Notes: generated from the letters alone by a model not told the origin. Numbered from the stretch's first letter, positions 24,510 through 37,022 are shown. The stretch is DNA of 64,000 nucleotides from Heliocybe sulcata (GCA_004369045.1 ML213510.1:756736-820735), one strand, 5' to 3'. Numbers and translations are program-made.

Positions 24510-26413
24510 ATGGCCTTGGGCTCGTTAAGCGTTATGCCCGACTCGTATGGAGAGATGCTGGAGCTGGTGAAGGACATCAGGCTGATCCGACTATCCCAGT
24601 GTATGTGCGCTCTGTTCTCTAATTGCGACTGAGAGCGCTACATGGTCCTCCGATTAGTGACCGCGACGCTTGTTGCCTTGTATGATCATCGTTAGTGCTG
24701 GTTCAAGTGTCTCGGAACTATTCACACACTCGGCTAATGGTCGGCCCAGTAATTACACTAGACCAAGAGGTACGCAGCAACGTTGCAGGTTCATTCCAAT
24801 TGATTCTAAGTCTCGGGCGGGAAGGTGGATTTAATATGGGTACGTACCTTGCCAAGGCCCTCTTGATATGCCTCATATTCCAAGCAGTCAAAACGATGGT
24901 CATTATCAAAAGTCCTATTTGTCGTGGTGAGGACTCTGCTACCCTCGTAGAGATTTCTTCGTCTAAGAAGTCGGTCCCATGCTCCGTCAGAATCGGTACC
25001 TCGGGGGTGCAGTGCTGCTGTAAGACACTTCTCTGCTTTCAAACCATGCTGCTGACACGCCTGGTCTATAGAACCGAAGCTGTCGGTACGTGCTCAATAT
25101 AGATTTTCGGAGAGGAATTCTAAAATCGCAGGGAGACAGTGTTTTTGAAGGGGGACATGTCCGACAACGTGAGTCGTCCATATCAGTCTGCCTCAAGTCT
25201 CCTCATCTGACCCACTCCCCCAGGCGTGAGTTTCATTGTTCCTCCTGATCCAAGTTCTAGAGTCGACGGCATGCCCATTCTTAATCTAACAGATGTCAGT
25301 CCCCGCTTCACTCAAGTCTATCACCAGCTAATGCGTTCATAGGCCACAATTTCTTCGTATTCCAAGGATGGGCAAGTGCATGTGTAGTATGGGCAATGCA
25401 AGGTACGTCAGACAGCGCCACAGATTGGCGTTAGCCATGTATTCACGGACGCAGTCATTATGCAGTTGCGCGTGATGGCGATGTACGGGCACTCGAAATC
25501 ACTATGGATAATGCTGTCTTCCTGCTTTGTGGCCGAGGTCGCAGCAATGGGAGTCATCCTCGGGATGACGTACAAGGTGATAATAGGTTCGTAAGTCACA
25601 TACGCGGCCTGCGTCGTCGATTGCTGATTGCTTGTGGTTAGTGGCCGCTGAACCCCTACCTGGAATCGCGATTTGCACGCCAATAGGCATACCAGATTAT
25701 TTCTTCGCATTCTGGATACCAATAGGTAGGAGCGACGGCCACTAATTCATGCGAATGGCGCGCTCACTCGTTATGCTGCGGCTTACGTCCAGTTGCTTTC
25801 GAGTTCATCCTATTCGCACTAGTGCTCTACCAGGGCGCGTGGCATGCGATGGAGAGCGGGAACGGCTGGGGACCGACGTCCTTGATGAATATCCTGGTTC
25901 GAGACAGTTTCATGTATTTCTTCTTGTGAGTACTCCTGCAAGATCCAATTCCGCGTGCTAATCACCTGGTCAAAGAACGCTGTTGACTTACGTCACGAAC
26001 GCCATTGTATGGCTTACCCTGTCGGTCTGTCCCTCTCTATCTCCCTCACGGCTAGATCCTCGCTCTAACACCGTTGCCTGTACTCGTAACAGTCTACGTG
26101 GCTTGAAGTCCCGGAAGGCTTCGCGCTCGCTGCGACGTGCATCATGGGCTCCCGGCTCGTCCTGAACATGCGCGAGGCGTACTACTCGCCCTTTGTAGAG
26201 GAGCAAGATCGGCTAGCCGAGTTTCGCGAGCGCGAATCGAACATGCACTTCCGTGCGACGGGCGGGGATGAGGGTCCGGGTTCTCGAGTGTATCTTGACG
26301 AGATTGAGCTGGGGGAGACCAACTGGGCGGACGATAGTGGCGTGATGAAACCTGTAGCAGAGAGGAATAGGGAGTCACAGCTGGCGCCGTCGAGTAGTAG
26401 TCAGTCGGCGTAG
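24510..26413 (+). CDS. DUF6533-type seven-helix membrane protein
   Basis: A many-exon plus-strand gene of a kind very numerous in polypores. Exon 1 starts at 24510 (MALGSLSVMPDSYGEML). Short exons then give TATLVALYDH, ITLDQE, and VDLIWSKRWSLSKVLFVVV, the hallmark of the DUF6533 region. After a segment I could not resolve (about 24930-25340) the exons join cleanly: NFFVFQGWASACVVWAMQ, then VIMQLRVMAMYGHSKS, then VAAEPLPGIAICTPIGIPDY, then VAFEFILFALVLYQGAWHAM, then LLTYVTNAIVWLTLS, then STWLEVPEGFALAATCIMGS and an acidic cytoplasmic tail to 26413. About seven hydrophobic helices are expected. The biochemical function of the family is unknown to me. The unresolved centre means a broken gene cannot be excluded. 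Confidence 0.65.
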
Positions 26414-28004
26414 TCTACGTGCGAATTACATGGACGCTTAATAATGCCTTGAGGAGCAGAGAGGTCAGTGTACGTCTCACCGGGAATTGCCCGCGCTTGG
26501 GAGATGGTAATGATGGTACGTAAACTGGTATCTATAGGCTAAGAAGCTTCCAATGTTCTTGAAGATCTAGAGTCAGGGATATCCGTCGATCGTAGAGCGG
26601 CAGTACCCTGGCGGATGTAATATGCATTACTCGTTCACTGAGGATATTCCTCCTGGGGTTAGTACGGACACGCGCGCCAGGGGGTTTCCGTTGGTGCGGC
26701 TACAGCTGCCCCGTGACGTGTACATATTAAATACTAATAACATTGGAGGGTTGTCTCCGTCCGCAGTTTCGTCCCAGAGTGTAGTGCAGGCGGTTGCGGC
26801 AAGATGTAGTGTTATGTTACTGCCCAGCGTCTCCGGGAGGATCGACCACACCGAATGAATGGTCGCTGAGACATGTTCCGAGACTTTCTACTGCGTCCAT
26901 CGGTCTACTGAAGCACCGATCTCGCTTTCGTAAATCTGCGTGCAGCTCCTTAACTGCAAGTTGAACTTGGAAGTCCTTTGTGACCAAATTAGAATCAGAG
27001 GGCAGGTATGAGAAGGCAAAGAAGAAATTCTTCACAGATGTTATGCGAATCTAGTCTATACAGCAATCTGCCCCGTATGACCTGAAGCTTGAAGTCTCAA
27101 TCCGCACGTGCCATTCGTCAGATCTCTCTGCGACATGAATAGCACTGATAGAGAGGGGCGACCTTGCCAGAAGAGTACTTCCTGTAGCCGGAGAACGCTC
27201 GAGGAAGACAAGTGAGGACCGCTGTTTCGCAGGAGTTTGAATTTGGCTGTAAGCAGTGTATAAATACGTTTGCAACAGCAACCGATGACGCCTCCTGAGA
27301 TGGTATAATCGGAATAGGGACCCTGTGGGTGACGGAAACCTGAGAAACAAGATATCGCTCCGAATCTTGTTTGCTCCAGCCTGGGCGGAATGAAACGCGC
27401 GAGCCTGAGCGAATATTGTTTTGATGCCCAGCGGCCGCCGACTGGTAACCACGTCTGGTATAGCTAGGCGCCTGCCGGAGGAAATTTATGTCTTTTTTCA
27501 TGGATCTCACCAGGTCTCTGCAGGTCAAGAAGATGGCCCTGTGGCGCTGGCTGAGGGAGCGGTGTTCGAATTTTGACAGCGTATTTGAAGTCCGCGGCGC
27601 AGCAAGCGTGCCGCAGTGGAATGCGATCCTGAGCTAGGCCAATATAGGCGTTACGATGGGTTTCGGTCTCAATATTCTGAATTCTCACAGTTTCTGAGGT
27701 TTTGGCATGTCCCTGTCCACACTACTCGGATGTGATCGCCTTGTCTCCGCGTGCAGATTGACTCGGTGCCCAGGACTTAGGTGATCTGACTTGGCCAGCG
27801 ACAGCCAGGCGTCCGATGAGCCAAACTTATCCCGGGATTGAATATCCGAGAAGACCATGCCGTACTGGCCTCGGAAAGCCTAACATTGTCTTAGATTTAT
27901 TACGTCCCATGGATGGCTGCCATAATTCTCGCCTCTATATATCAGACACTCTCCCGCCTAGCAGCAAGCCTTCTTGCCCTCCTCCGCAGTCCCTCGGTGT
28001 CGAC
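26414..28004. other. Intergenic, no recognisable gene
   Basis: Open frames of up to about 135 codons occur on the minus strand (27051-27528), but with no family resemblance. A GGTGTTCGAATTT word at about 27571 resembles a tRNA B box, but no tRNA folds around it. Confidence 0.45.
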
Positions 28005-29804
28005 ATGGTGCACTGGAAAAGCCCCAGTGAAATAGCGACAGATACAGAAGTTTATGCAAGGCTATGGCCGATTTTCATGGGAATCTATATGTAGGTTGTC
28101 TTCGACTTGATCTCATCACGCCCTGGTCCCGACTTGAGCTGCTGCCTCTAAATCACAGATACGACTTCTTGCAGACATTCTGGTTCGAATGGAAGCTTGT
28201 AACTCGCAAGCTGCCGTTCAAATGGCCCTACGTATGCTGTCTAACTGTGATATAACGGCTCCGCTCAGACGGAATCTCCAGATCCCTTACTTTGTCGGTC
28301 GATATTCATTGATCGTAATGTTTGGCGTGATGTCAGCCTCGCATCCAGAGACCTCTATCTTCGCTACTCACTTTTGCCTCTAGGAACACGCCGGAGTTCG
28401 GTCAACCGGGACATTGCGATGGTGAATATCTGCCCGCCGTCGCCCTTCCAATACTCAATAAATTGTTTCAGGACGCTTTTATGTTCTTACGGTGCGCCGC
28501 GAACGGGTCACTCGTGCGTGGCATATGAATGACGAACACGGACCGCGAGCAGATATCCACAGCATTCGGGACCGGCTGCGCGTCCTTAAACTTAGCCATC
28601 AGAACGTGCGTAATTGACTTCGTTCACCGCTAAACCGTATTTCACTGACGGTAAGCTACAGCATAATCATTTGGCACCGTCAAATGGTGATAACGGCGAT
28701 AGTGGTCCTGCTAGTGCTGGGCCAGTGGGCAGTCCTTTTCCTATGTGCGTCATATGGCGAACTCGCAATATTTAACCATGACATCCAGTCTCTCTATCAG
28801 CCGCAGGGAAGTTCATCCACACCGGGACCGGTCAACGCTACGGCGTCTGTCTAGCGGAGAAGATATACAACAGTGAACTCCTGACCTGCTACATATACAG
28901 TAAGCCTCTTATCAGCCTCGCGATATTTTGGATGGTGACGGCTGTCGTCTCCAAGCCCTCATCTTCGACTTGATCATCCTGGCCGGTGCCCTCGCAGGCT
29001 TGTTGAAGGACACTCCAACTGCACATGTCTGGCGTCTGTCAGATATACGACGCCTGCTTGTAGTGCAAGGCTTGGGGTACTTCCTAATTACTTTGGTGAT
29101 CAACGTGGTTTCGGCTGTGCGTAGACAGTTGGTCTTGTGTGTACCTTGTCGCAATCTAACACGTCCACAGGTATTTGCTGCACTAAAGCTCAATCGTAAG
29201 TGAGATTTGTACGTATTGGAGCGCGTAATGATGGTATGCGAACTGTATAGCAATAATGGACATTATGCTGGGTATCCCAGGTAAGCAGTGCTTATCTACG
29301 TGTTTATAAGCTCCACGTCCTTACGCGAAACAGCTCTTGTTATTAGGTATTGCTAGATACGCCCGATTCTACTGAGTCTGGGCACAGACTAATTCATATG
29401 GCATGATTAGTATGATCGCATCTTCTCGCTGCGTTACCGGTCTTCTTGCCTCCAAGGACCGCCTGTTCGTGATGTGAGTATCGTACCTGTCCTTGCCCCG
29501 GTTACATCTGACATCAGTCTTTTTTTATAGTAGGCAGATTCCTTCCGAAGCAGACTGTCCATCGAAGTCGGACCAGCTCACCACACACTGTCTCGCGCCG
29601 AATATTACGTTCGTATTCTCCGCGTACGATGCCCATGAGCTGACAAAACGATGCAGGGTTATTCCTGACTTGGAGAACCCCGGTCCGCCGGCTGCGTCAC
29701 TGGAAAATTCTCTAGAGGAACCAAGTTCAGCCTATGAAGGCCCCAGTTCAGTGGCGCCTTGCCATCATCAATTAGGACGGACCATCGAAGACCTTCCCTG
29801 CTGA
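28005..29804 (+). CDS. Polypore-type multi-pass membrane protein, unknown function
   Basis: A second many-exon membrane protein gene, of a family common in polypores and distinct from its upstream neighbour. The start MVHWKSPSEIATDTEVYARL leads to YDFLQTFWFEWKLVTRKLPF, then IPYFVGRYSLIVMF. A later exon chain reads ICPPSPFQYSINCFRTLLCS, AFGTGCASLNLAIRT and IIIWHRQMVITAIVVLLVLG. Further helices are FDLIILAGALAGLL and LLVVQGLGYFLITLVINVV, then VFAALKLN and PIMDIMLGIP. Introns of about 35-80 bp separate these. One junction near 28320-28385 did not resolve in frame. The last exon, from about 29533 to 29804, would give an acidic tail containing LENSLEEPSSAYEG; this end is an inference. No function is known to me. 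Confidence 0.6.
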
Positions 29805-30153
29805 TGCTTCGTCGGTGGTGTAGGGCAAGCAGATGCAAAGACTCCCCAAGTCCGGACTCGTATGGCATGACTCTTCGTCTCCTGCCATACCGTGGATGGA
29901 GTCTGAGCCGAGGAACGCCTGTCCTTCACCATTACACACAGACGGTCCCTTCAATATCGTCACTGTGGTCCAATGCCACGAGACCCGAACAGCGAGATAT
30001 ATTGTACAACTGCAGTCGCCCATGCATAGCAGTGAGTTACAGGATAGAGAAGTATCATTTACATGTACAATACTACTAGGTGTATTTTTACAGCAATATT
30101 CTGAATCTGCTGCTTCCAATGCTCGTGTATGCGCGTGGATGGCCCAGCGGTCC
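29805..30153. other. Convergent 3' region
   Basis: 3' flank of the membrane protein gene and of the F-box gene. Nothing else is seen. Confidence 0.5.
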
Positions 30154-31662
30154 CTACTTGTGTCTCCAGTAATCGCGCAAAATACGGCCATCATCAATTT
30201 CCACCACCCGTCGCGGCTGCGCTTCACTCTCGTCAAATCGGTACCACCTGGACTTGCCAGGACAGTCGTGACGGGGCTCCCATGTTATATCGATATATTT
30301 GAGCGCTGGAACGGATTGTGCCATCTCTTGGACGAACAGTTCTTGCGGCTCGGATCCAATGGCGTCGAAGTATCCCTGAGGGAGCTTGAATAATAGGCGC
30401 AGGTAGGTCGATCGGAGTGTGGAGAATGCTTTGGGCAGATGCGCCTATTTCAAGGACTAATGAGCGAGCAATTCCCCTCCTTAGGCCACATAGCAACTTA
30501 CAAGCAGTGCGATCGTCGCCTTGACGATCCTTGGGGCAACCTCGTCCGGGCTCCATATCGCCAGAAGACATATCTCGAGGAAATCCACATTCTTCAGTGT
30601 TCGCGGAAGATTGTCGAAGAAGTCAATGGGTGCCATCGTGCTGATCGCCAGCGAGACGGACACTGGTGTAGTGTCTCGCAGGATGTCGAGGATGGCCTCG
30701 GTGAATGTCGTGTCCTGCACCCTTGAGCCCGAAAACGGCATGCAGAGCTCATGGACATGGCACTTCAGGTTGGAGTGCCAGACGGTGTAATCTCCGCTCT
30801 CGACGTACTCCAGCTCCTTCCACAGCAGCGGCTCCTTCGCATCCCGCAAGTCACGACGATCCTTCCAGCACAGCCCGCCATATGCAGGGGAACGATACTT
30901 GAGGCGACGGAGATTGGGGAATATCTGCGATATGCGCGCGGCAGACATCGTCTCTCCGCTGAGACTAAATGTCTGTACCTGGGGCCACACTAGGTTACCC
31001 CACTCGTCACCCCACTCGTCGCCATGCAGCTTCGGCGGGATACTTAGAGTGATCTCCAGACTGGTTGGGCGACATGCGAACGACTCTAGAAGTTCGCCGA
31101 TGCCTTGCAGAGAGCATCGCAGGCTTATGTGTTGGAGATGGCGCATTTGCCATTTTGTCGCCATCGATACACGATCTGATTGTCCGAATGAGACTCTGGC
31201 AAGCTTCGGGCATTGGTTGATGAGAGCATCTGGGATGCTCGGGTGAGATAGGAGGACGACCTCACTCTCGGTGAGGTCCAGATAGACGAGATTGATAGCC
31301 TTTGCTAGAACGCTTGCGAATGCAAACGCAACGGAGCGCTCGAGAAGACGGCGTTCGCCCATGAACCCGACACCGCGGTAGTGGCTCGGTAAGGTGATCC
31401 GCAGTTCCCGAAGGCGACTCGGTCGATCGTCTGCTGAACCTGACTCCGCCAACATGAAGTTGCAGAACCCCAGTAACTTTCCATCGCAACAGCCTCGATG
31501 CGATAGGTCCCAGCTGAGCTCCACAGACGCGATCAGGAAAGGTAAGGCCAGATTATAGGCGCCATGGCAGGTACGCATGAACCGAGAAACATCTGGCATG
31601 AACATGAATTGGAGGACGTTTTGGACGACATCAGTGTTCAAGTCATGGAATGCCGTGGACAT
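30154..31662 (-). CDS. F-box / leucine-rich-repeat-like protein
   Basis: Two exons (31662-30502 and 30444-30154) joined across a 57-bp intron give 483 residues. The start MSTAFHDLNTDVVQNVLQFM is followed by FMPDVSRFMRTCHGAYNLAL, an F-box-like opening helix pair. The body has irregular leucine-rich repeats (LVYLDLTESEVVLLSHPSIP, LARVSFGQSDRV, LQHISLRCSLQGIGELLESF). The end PALKYIDITWEPRH and WYRFDE is typical of the greatly expanded F-box proteins of polypores. These are thought to act as substrate adaptors in SCF ubiquitin ligases; the substrate is unknown. I start at 31662 because upstream in-frame sequence has no ATG and runs into promoter-like sequence. Confidence 0.75.
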
Positions 31663-33215
31663 CGTTGAATATTCCGAAAATCCCTGCAACAGGCAGAACT
31701 GGGCCGTTCGTAGACTTGAAGATTGACTCAGATGGATATATAAGCATAGAATCGTGGTCCCACAGATCACAGCGGGTTACCCAGGCCTTTAAATAGGATC
31801 AATTAGACTTGCCGGGCCAAATGATCCGTATTTACGGGTCCGAGCCAGGGCAGCGCCAACGCGTGATTCACAAAGAATACTGCGTGAGACTCTAGTATGA
31901 AATCCGCGGCATCGTGGTAGTATACGGGCCGCCGTGTATACTTTGTACTTCCTGGTGACAGATTTGCGTACGTGTGGGAGAAGTCGGCGGCTCGGCGGCC
32001 ATTGAAGGGGCCCGTCGATGAGAGCTTTGCATTACGATTTGCGACGAACATGGTAGGCCAGTGATAAGAGGTCAATGACCGGAGCGTAAGTCGTTATCTG
32101 TTGTTTCCGACATGGACTAAGTAGCACTTCAGATATGTATAACCAAGAACCAAACAGAGCGCAGATACCTTGGGCATACTCCATGGTACACTTCGAGATA
32201 TTCGTCGAGGAAAAACGGGCTTGTAAGACAACTGGAGAACACTCGAAGCACGATGCCGTTCATCGGCATCTCCCCGAAAACACGGCTCGAAGACGTTTGA
32301 AGCAGCCGCTTAATCTGCGCTGAAGGACATATCCGACAAAGAGGTCAAAAACTCATCCGTGGCAACACGCTCTTTAGCGGCCCCAGTTACTGAAGATACC
32401 TATAGGATTTTCCGCTCGATATCTGCGTCAAAATTGCGGTCATTTAGTAGGGCGAAAGAGACCTGTAAATATGTATTGAACTGCCGGAGGTTCCCAGATA
32501 CACGAGCGAGACAGGCCGCGGACGCTGGCCTATCGTAGAAGGTAGGTTGCTGCGTCAATGTCCAGCGGAACCTGATGGAGTTCCCCAGGGGACAGCTTCC
32601 ATTTGTCGCCTTAGGCATAGACAGTTTGAGCGCCGAGTGACGAGCGTCCATTGGAAGAGAGAAAGACATTGGATAACCGTGGCGTGCAGGATTATCCTGA
32701 TCCGCTGTCTGCCTCCAGAAACGACCGCCGCAAGACTTCGGCAGGAAGGCGCGTATATCTCAGCTCAGCCATCAAGAAGGCGTGTCGTAGGCCACTAGCG
32801 TAAGAAAACTGCTTGCGTAGGTCAGGCATGGATGATAGCATATGCATCGCGACTGAGGCTTGGTCGGTATCTGAGACTTTTTTCGGTTGAGCGAACGAGT
32901 TACTCGCTACTCGGATTCATTAGGAGATGCGTAAGTCGGCCACTAGTTAGTCAGAAAACTAGCAGATGAGTGGTTCACTCATCCGTGTCAAGGTTCCGCA
33001 GCATAGTCGAATGGCTCCAGTCAGCTAGTCCTAGTCAAGGGTCAAAAGGCTTCAAAGGCATAAGAATTGAATATTGAATATTGAAGAACCGCCGCAGGCG
33101 TGATGCAGATGATCGGATCAGTGTCAATGTCACGCAAACTGTCCGAGTCACGCAAAGATTGTCTGCGTACTTGTCTTCACTTCATATTCGTATAACCTCG
33201 CTTTCGACCAGGGTC
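31663..33215. other. Intergenic with possible minus-strand coding remnant
   Basis: No intact gene. On the minus strand between about 32800 and 32330, protein-like phrases appear in changing frames, for example FNTYLQVSFALLNDRNFDAD and KERVATDEFLTSLSDMSFS. The family is unrecognised and the pieces do not form one frame. The minus-strand open frame at 31803-32075 (90 codons) is also unassigned. Confidence 0.4.
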
Positions 33216-34967
33216 ATGGATCTCGCCAATAAGGTCGTCGAGAGCGTATCCAACGTAGCCGGAGCAGCACAAGAATTCACTGAAAAGATGACCCCGGATC
33301 CCCTGGCCGACACCTCCACTAACGGAGACAACCTTTCTGTCCCGGTGACCGTGGCCGACGTCGCCCAGGCTGCACGGGACTTCACTGAAGAGATGACTCC
33401 GGATCCCCGCGTTGGCTCATCTCACAACGGAGACAACTCCTCTGCTGTTACCATTGCAAAAGCTGCCAGGTCTGCCTTCGAAAGCTCTCAGCTCTTGCCG
33501 CCGTTGGAGCGTGTTACAGCTTTGCAGGAGATCAAGAAGGAGCTGGAGGCGAGTAAGGATGCTATCCTGGCGGCGAACCAGAAGGATATCGAGGTATGTA
33601 GTTATTCAGAATCCCAGGTCCGAGTGAGCAATGAATGGAACGCGCATAGTAGTTGGCCCAGGTCGAGGTAGATGCTGGCCGCATGTCAGGATCGCTGCTC
33701 AAGCGCCTTGATCTGAACAAGGGCGACAAATGGGACTCTATGCTCCAGGGTGTCACGGACGTCGCAAGTCTTCCTGACCCTACAGGGCGTGTCACGTATG
33801 CGTCCGAGCTCGACGATGACCTGGAGCTGTACCGCATCACCTGCCCGATCGGGGTACTGTTGGTAATCTTTGAGGCTCGTCCAGAGGTCGTAGTGAATAT
33901 TGCTGCACTTGCTATCAAGTCCGGTTTGTCTACAGCTATCCCTCAATACCTCATCTGACATGTACTGGAAGGAAATGCTGCGATTTTGAAGGGCGGGAAG
34001 GAGTCGAGCAATACCGCTTCTCTCCTTTCGCAGGCAATCCAGAGAGCCCTTTCTCGGACCAGCCTCCCGGAAACATACATCCAGACTATTCAGACTCGAG
34101 CAGAGGTGTCAGCGTTGCTGGATCTGGACCAGTACATCGACCTCGTGATACCGAGAGGAAGCAATAGTTTGGTGCGCAACATCCAGAATAACACTCGCAT
34201 ACCGGTAATGGGTCACGCCGATGGCCTCTGTAACGTATATCTGGACGAATCGGCTGACGTGGAGAAGGCCATCAGGGTCGTCGTTGATTCCAAGGTATGT
34301 CTTGCTTGCAATGTCGCTGCATATACCTCAGGGAAAGCTTATGCATATCCAGACGGACTATCCCGCAGCCTGCAACGCCGTGGAAACTCTCATTATCCAC
34401 GAGTCTCTGCTCCAATCTGTCTGGCCAAAGGTGGCACAAGCCCTCCTTCAGGCGGACGTCCAGCTCCTCTGTGACTCTCCCACCCTACATGCTCTTTCCG
34501 CGCTCTCTCCGGGCCCAGCCAATCTCTCAACCCACGTCCACCCATCCACGCCCTCATCCTATACCACCGAGCACCTCACGCTCACCCTCTCCGTTGTGTC
34601 GCTGCCCTCGCTGGCCTCAGCCATCCAGTGGATCAACTCACACTCGTCCCACCACACCGATGCGATCGTGACCGAATCCGAGGAGTCCGCATCTCTGTTC
34701 TGCAGGGGCGTCGACTCGGCTGGGACGTTCGTCAACGCGAGCACGCGCTTCGCTGACGGGTTCCGGTTTGGGTTTGGTACCGAGGTCGGTATCAGCACGG
34801 GCAAGATTCATGCGAGGGGCCCGGTGGGCCTCGAGGGTCTTGTTATCTACAAGTATATCTTGAAGAGCAAGGGGGAGAAGGGGCACGTTGTCGGAGAGTT
34901 TGGGGTTGGCGCGGAGAAGAAAAAGTACAAGCACGAGGATATTGCGACTACCAGTCTGCCCTTCTGA
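33216..34967 (+). CDS. PRO2: Gamma-glutamyl phosphate reductase (proline synthesis)
   Basis: Four exons (33216-33593, 33653-33923, 33972-34294, 34353-34967) join in frame to 528 residues. The enzyme makes glutamate semialdehyde from gamma-glutamyl phosphate with NADPH in cytosolic proline synthesis. Family blocks include CPIGVLLVIFEARPEVVVNI, AAILKGGKESSNTA, LDQYIDLVIPRGSN, PVMGHADGLCNVYLDESAD and, after the splice, TDYPAACNAVETLIIHES, where the Cys is the catalytic residue. The C-terminal part has ADGFRFGFGTEVGISTGKIH and ARGPVGLEGLVIYKYIL. It is about 70 residues longer than yeast Pro2 because of an N-terminal extension made of an internal duplication (see the repeat entry). The core begins at VTIAKAARSAFESS. 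Confidence 0.95.
33246..33462 (+). repeat. Internal duplication in the PRO2 N-terminal extension
   Basis: Two in-frame units of about 34-38 codons: unit 1 (33246-33360) contains AAQEFTEKMTPDPLAD and TNGDN; unit 2 (33361-33462) contains AARDFTEEMTPDPRVG and HNGDN. The normal start of the enzyme, IAKAARSAF, resembles the opening of each unit. This suggests the extension arose by repeated copying of the 5' coding end. Confidence 0.8.
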
Positions 34968-35188
34968 ATTTATTAAGGGGAAAATGTAGCGGGGGCACAA
35001 ATGTACAGTACTCGATATAGAAAATATGCGGTGGTTGGCGGTATGCATCTCTCGAATGCGAGATAAATTATCTGAATACTCGGAGACGAATACAGACCAT
35101 ATCATCGCACAAATGGATCGAACGCATAACACTAGCGATACATGGAGACCGTCCGCATACTTACGCACTGGGATACGGGACAGAATAA

Positions 35189-36730
35189 TTATTGGCCCTC
35201 TTCCACTCGTGGTTTCTTCTCTTGATCAGAAGAGACAGCGTCCTCGGCCTTACGCTTCGCAGCTCCGTTGACGCCATTAGCGTTCGGTGCTTTCTTCTTC
35301 TTTACCATCGACGTTAGGTCGTTCACCACTGTTTGTGTGGGTACTCCTGCAGCCGGCGCAGCGAGCTCTTTGTCTAGTGCTTTGGCGACCAGAGCAGGTA
35401 CGGAGGCGTCTGCCTCCGCCTCCGCGGCCGGTGACGTTTTCAGATCTTCCACCTTTGGTCCAAGTTAAGCCTCGCAGTTTGAATAATATCTCACAAACTA
35501 GACGTACCTTTTGGGCGAGATCCTCTCTCAGCCCCTCGAGATCCTTCACCTCCGCCTCCATTTGAGCCTTACTCATACTTCTTACATCGTCTTCGCGCTT
35601 CAGCTGAGTTCCTGTGGCCTTGCCCTTGCCTTTCACATCGACGGAATGCGATTCTTCCGTAGGTTCCACCTTCAGTTGGCCACTCAGCCCAAGGCGAACC
35701 TCTGCCAATCGCGCCTCAATGCTCTCCAGCGCCTTTTCAGCGTGCATGATGGCGTCAGAGAGCCGTCCCGACGTCAAGTCAAGGACCATACTGAGCTTGT
35801 AATGGGCCTCCGCGATTTGGCGAGAGGAGAGAGGGAGAAGTGCCGACTTGATTGCGAGCCCAGCGTCGTAGTCATTGATAGCTTGATCAAACTTTTCTGC
35901 ACCAAGAGTCAGAGATCTCGCCAGTGCATAATGAAAGAAGAGCCACGTACCCGTTTCTAATGAGACGTCTCCGAGCATAATGTAGGTATCAGCCAGCTTC
36001 GCCTTCACGAGATCATCGTCGTCCTTCGCCTTGTCATAGATTGCACGAGCGAGATCCAGGACCTCCCAGGCAGCGTTGAAGTCGTCCTCCGGCTCGGCCA
36101 TATCAGCTTCTTCCTCATCATCATCCTGCTCCTGTTCCTCCTTCTCCATCTTGGCGGCCTCCGCAAACAAGTCCACCGTGCGCTCTTCCCCTGGCCCATC
36201 CTCGTCTTCGTCCTCAGCATCACCAGAGAATGACAGCAAAGGACCGTTCTTGCTACTCCCCGCAGCTAAAGGATGCACGTCCACTTAACCGGAGACGCGC
36301 CAGATGTAAGATGTGCCACTCACCAGGTTCATTCACAGCAGCCTCCGTCTGCTCCTTGCCCAGTACCCCACTCTGCGAAACAGCATTCTCAAGTAGTGCC
36401 CGGCCATAGTCGAAGTATAAATCCGCGCACTCCGGCGCGTGGTCTCCGAACTTCGTGGTCCTGACGCGTGCATCAGGGACGCGTCGCGACGCGACTTCGG
36501 GAATACACCGCACATAACCGTGGCACGTACTGGATCTCGAGAGCAGTGGCATAATGGTCTACAGCCTCCTCATACTTCTTGAGTGCGAAAGCGCGTTTGG
36601 CCTGGTCGATCTCGTGTTCAACGGTCAGGTCGGCGCTGACATTTTGCCCCTCTGGCATAGCAGTACTTTCCAGGACATTTCAGATGGTGAACAAACCAGT
36701 AGATCCTCGGCAGGGAACTTACTCAGACAT
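35189..36730 (-). CDS. NASP/Hif1/Sim3-type histone chaperone
   Basis: A tetratricopeptide histone H3 chaperone of the SHNi-TPR class, which handles H3-H4 in the nucleus. Exons 36665-36531, 36460-36324, 36265-35951, 35896-35508 and 35452-35189 carry the body. An 8-bp first exon (36730-36723, coding MSD) completes 415 residues; starting instead at the ATG at 36658 gives 410. TPR helices read AKRAFALKKYEEAVDHYATA, ECADLYFDYGRALLEN, AWEVLDLARAIYDKA and EAHYKLSMVLDLTSGRL. The second TPR is interrupted by a long acidic stretch (DAEDEDEDGPGEE and EQDDDEEEADMAEPEDD), as in NASP. The C-terminus has a coiled segment and a basic tail (AAKRKAEDAV), a likely nuclear signal. Introns are 55-70 bp and conserve frame. 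Confidence 0.88.
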
Positions 36731-37022
36731 TTTCTCGTTGTATGCGCGAGTGATGAGGATGAGAGACAGTAAGTGCAGAACGCGTATAGAATACAAGTGA
36801 GAGAGTGGCTCGAGATACGCGTGAAGCGAGCGCGTCGTATAAACTCGTCAAAACAGTCCGTAGTAATTAAATACGCGAAGGGAGGACAAAGGAACGTGAA
36901 GTGACTACGGTAACGTGGCTAGTCATGAAACCCAAGGAATGTCTGCCAGGCTGCGAATGCGTAAGGGAATCCATATAAGAGGTATAAGCAGTGAGATTGC
37001 GGCGGAGGAAATTGATGGCAGG

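Noticed and set aside
27530-27680. Second tRNA-like B box (GGTGTTCGAATTT)
   Set aside because: No cloverleaf fits around it.
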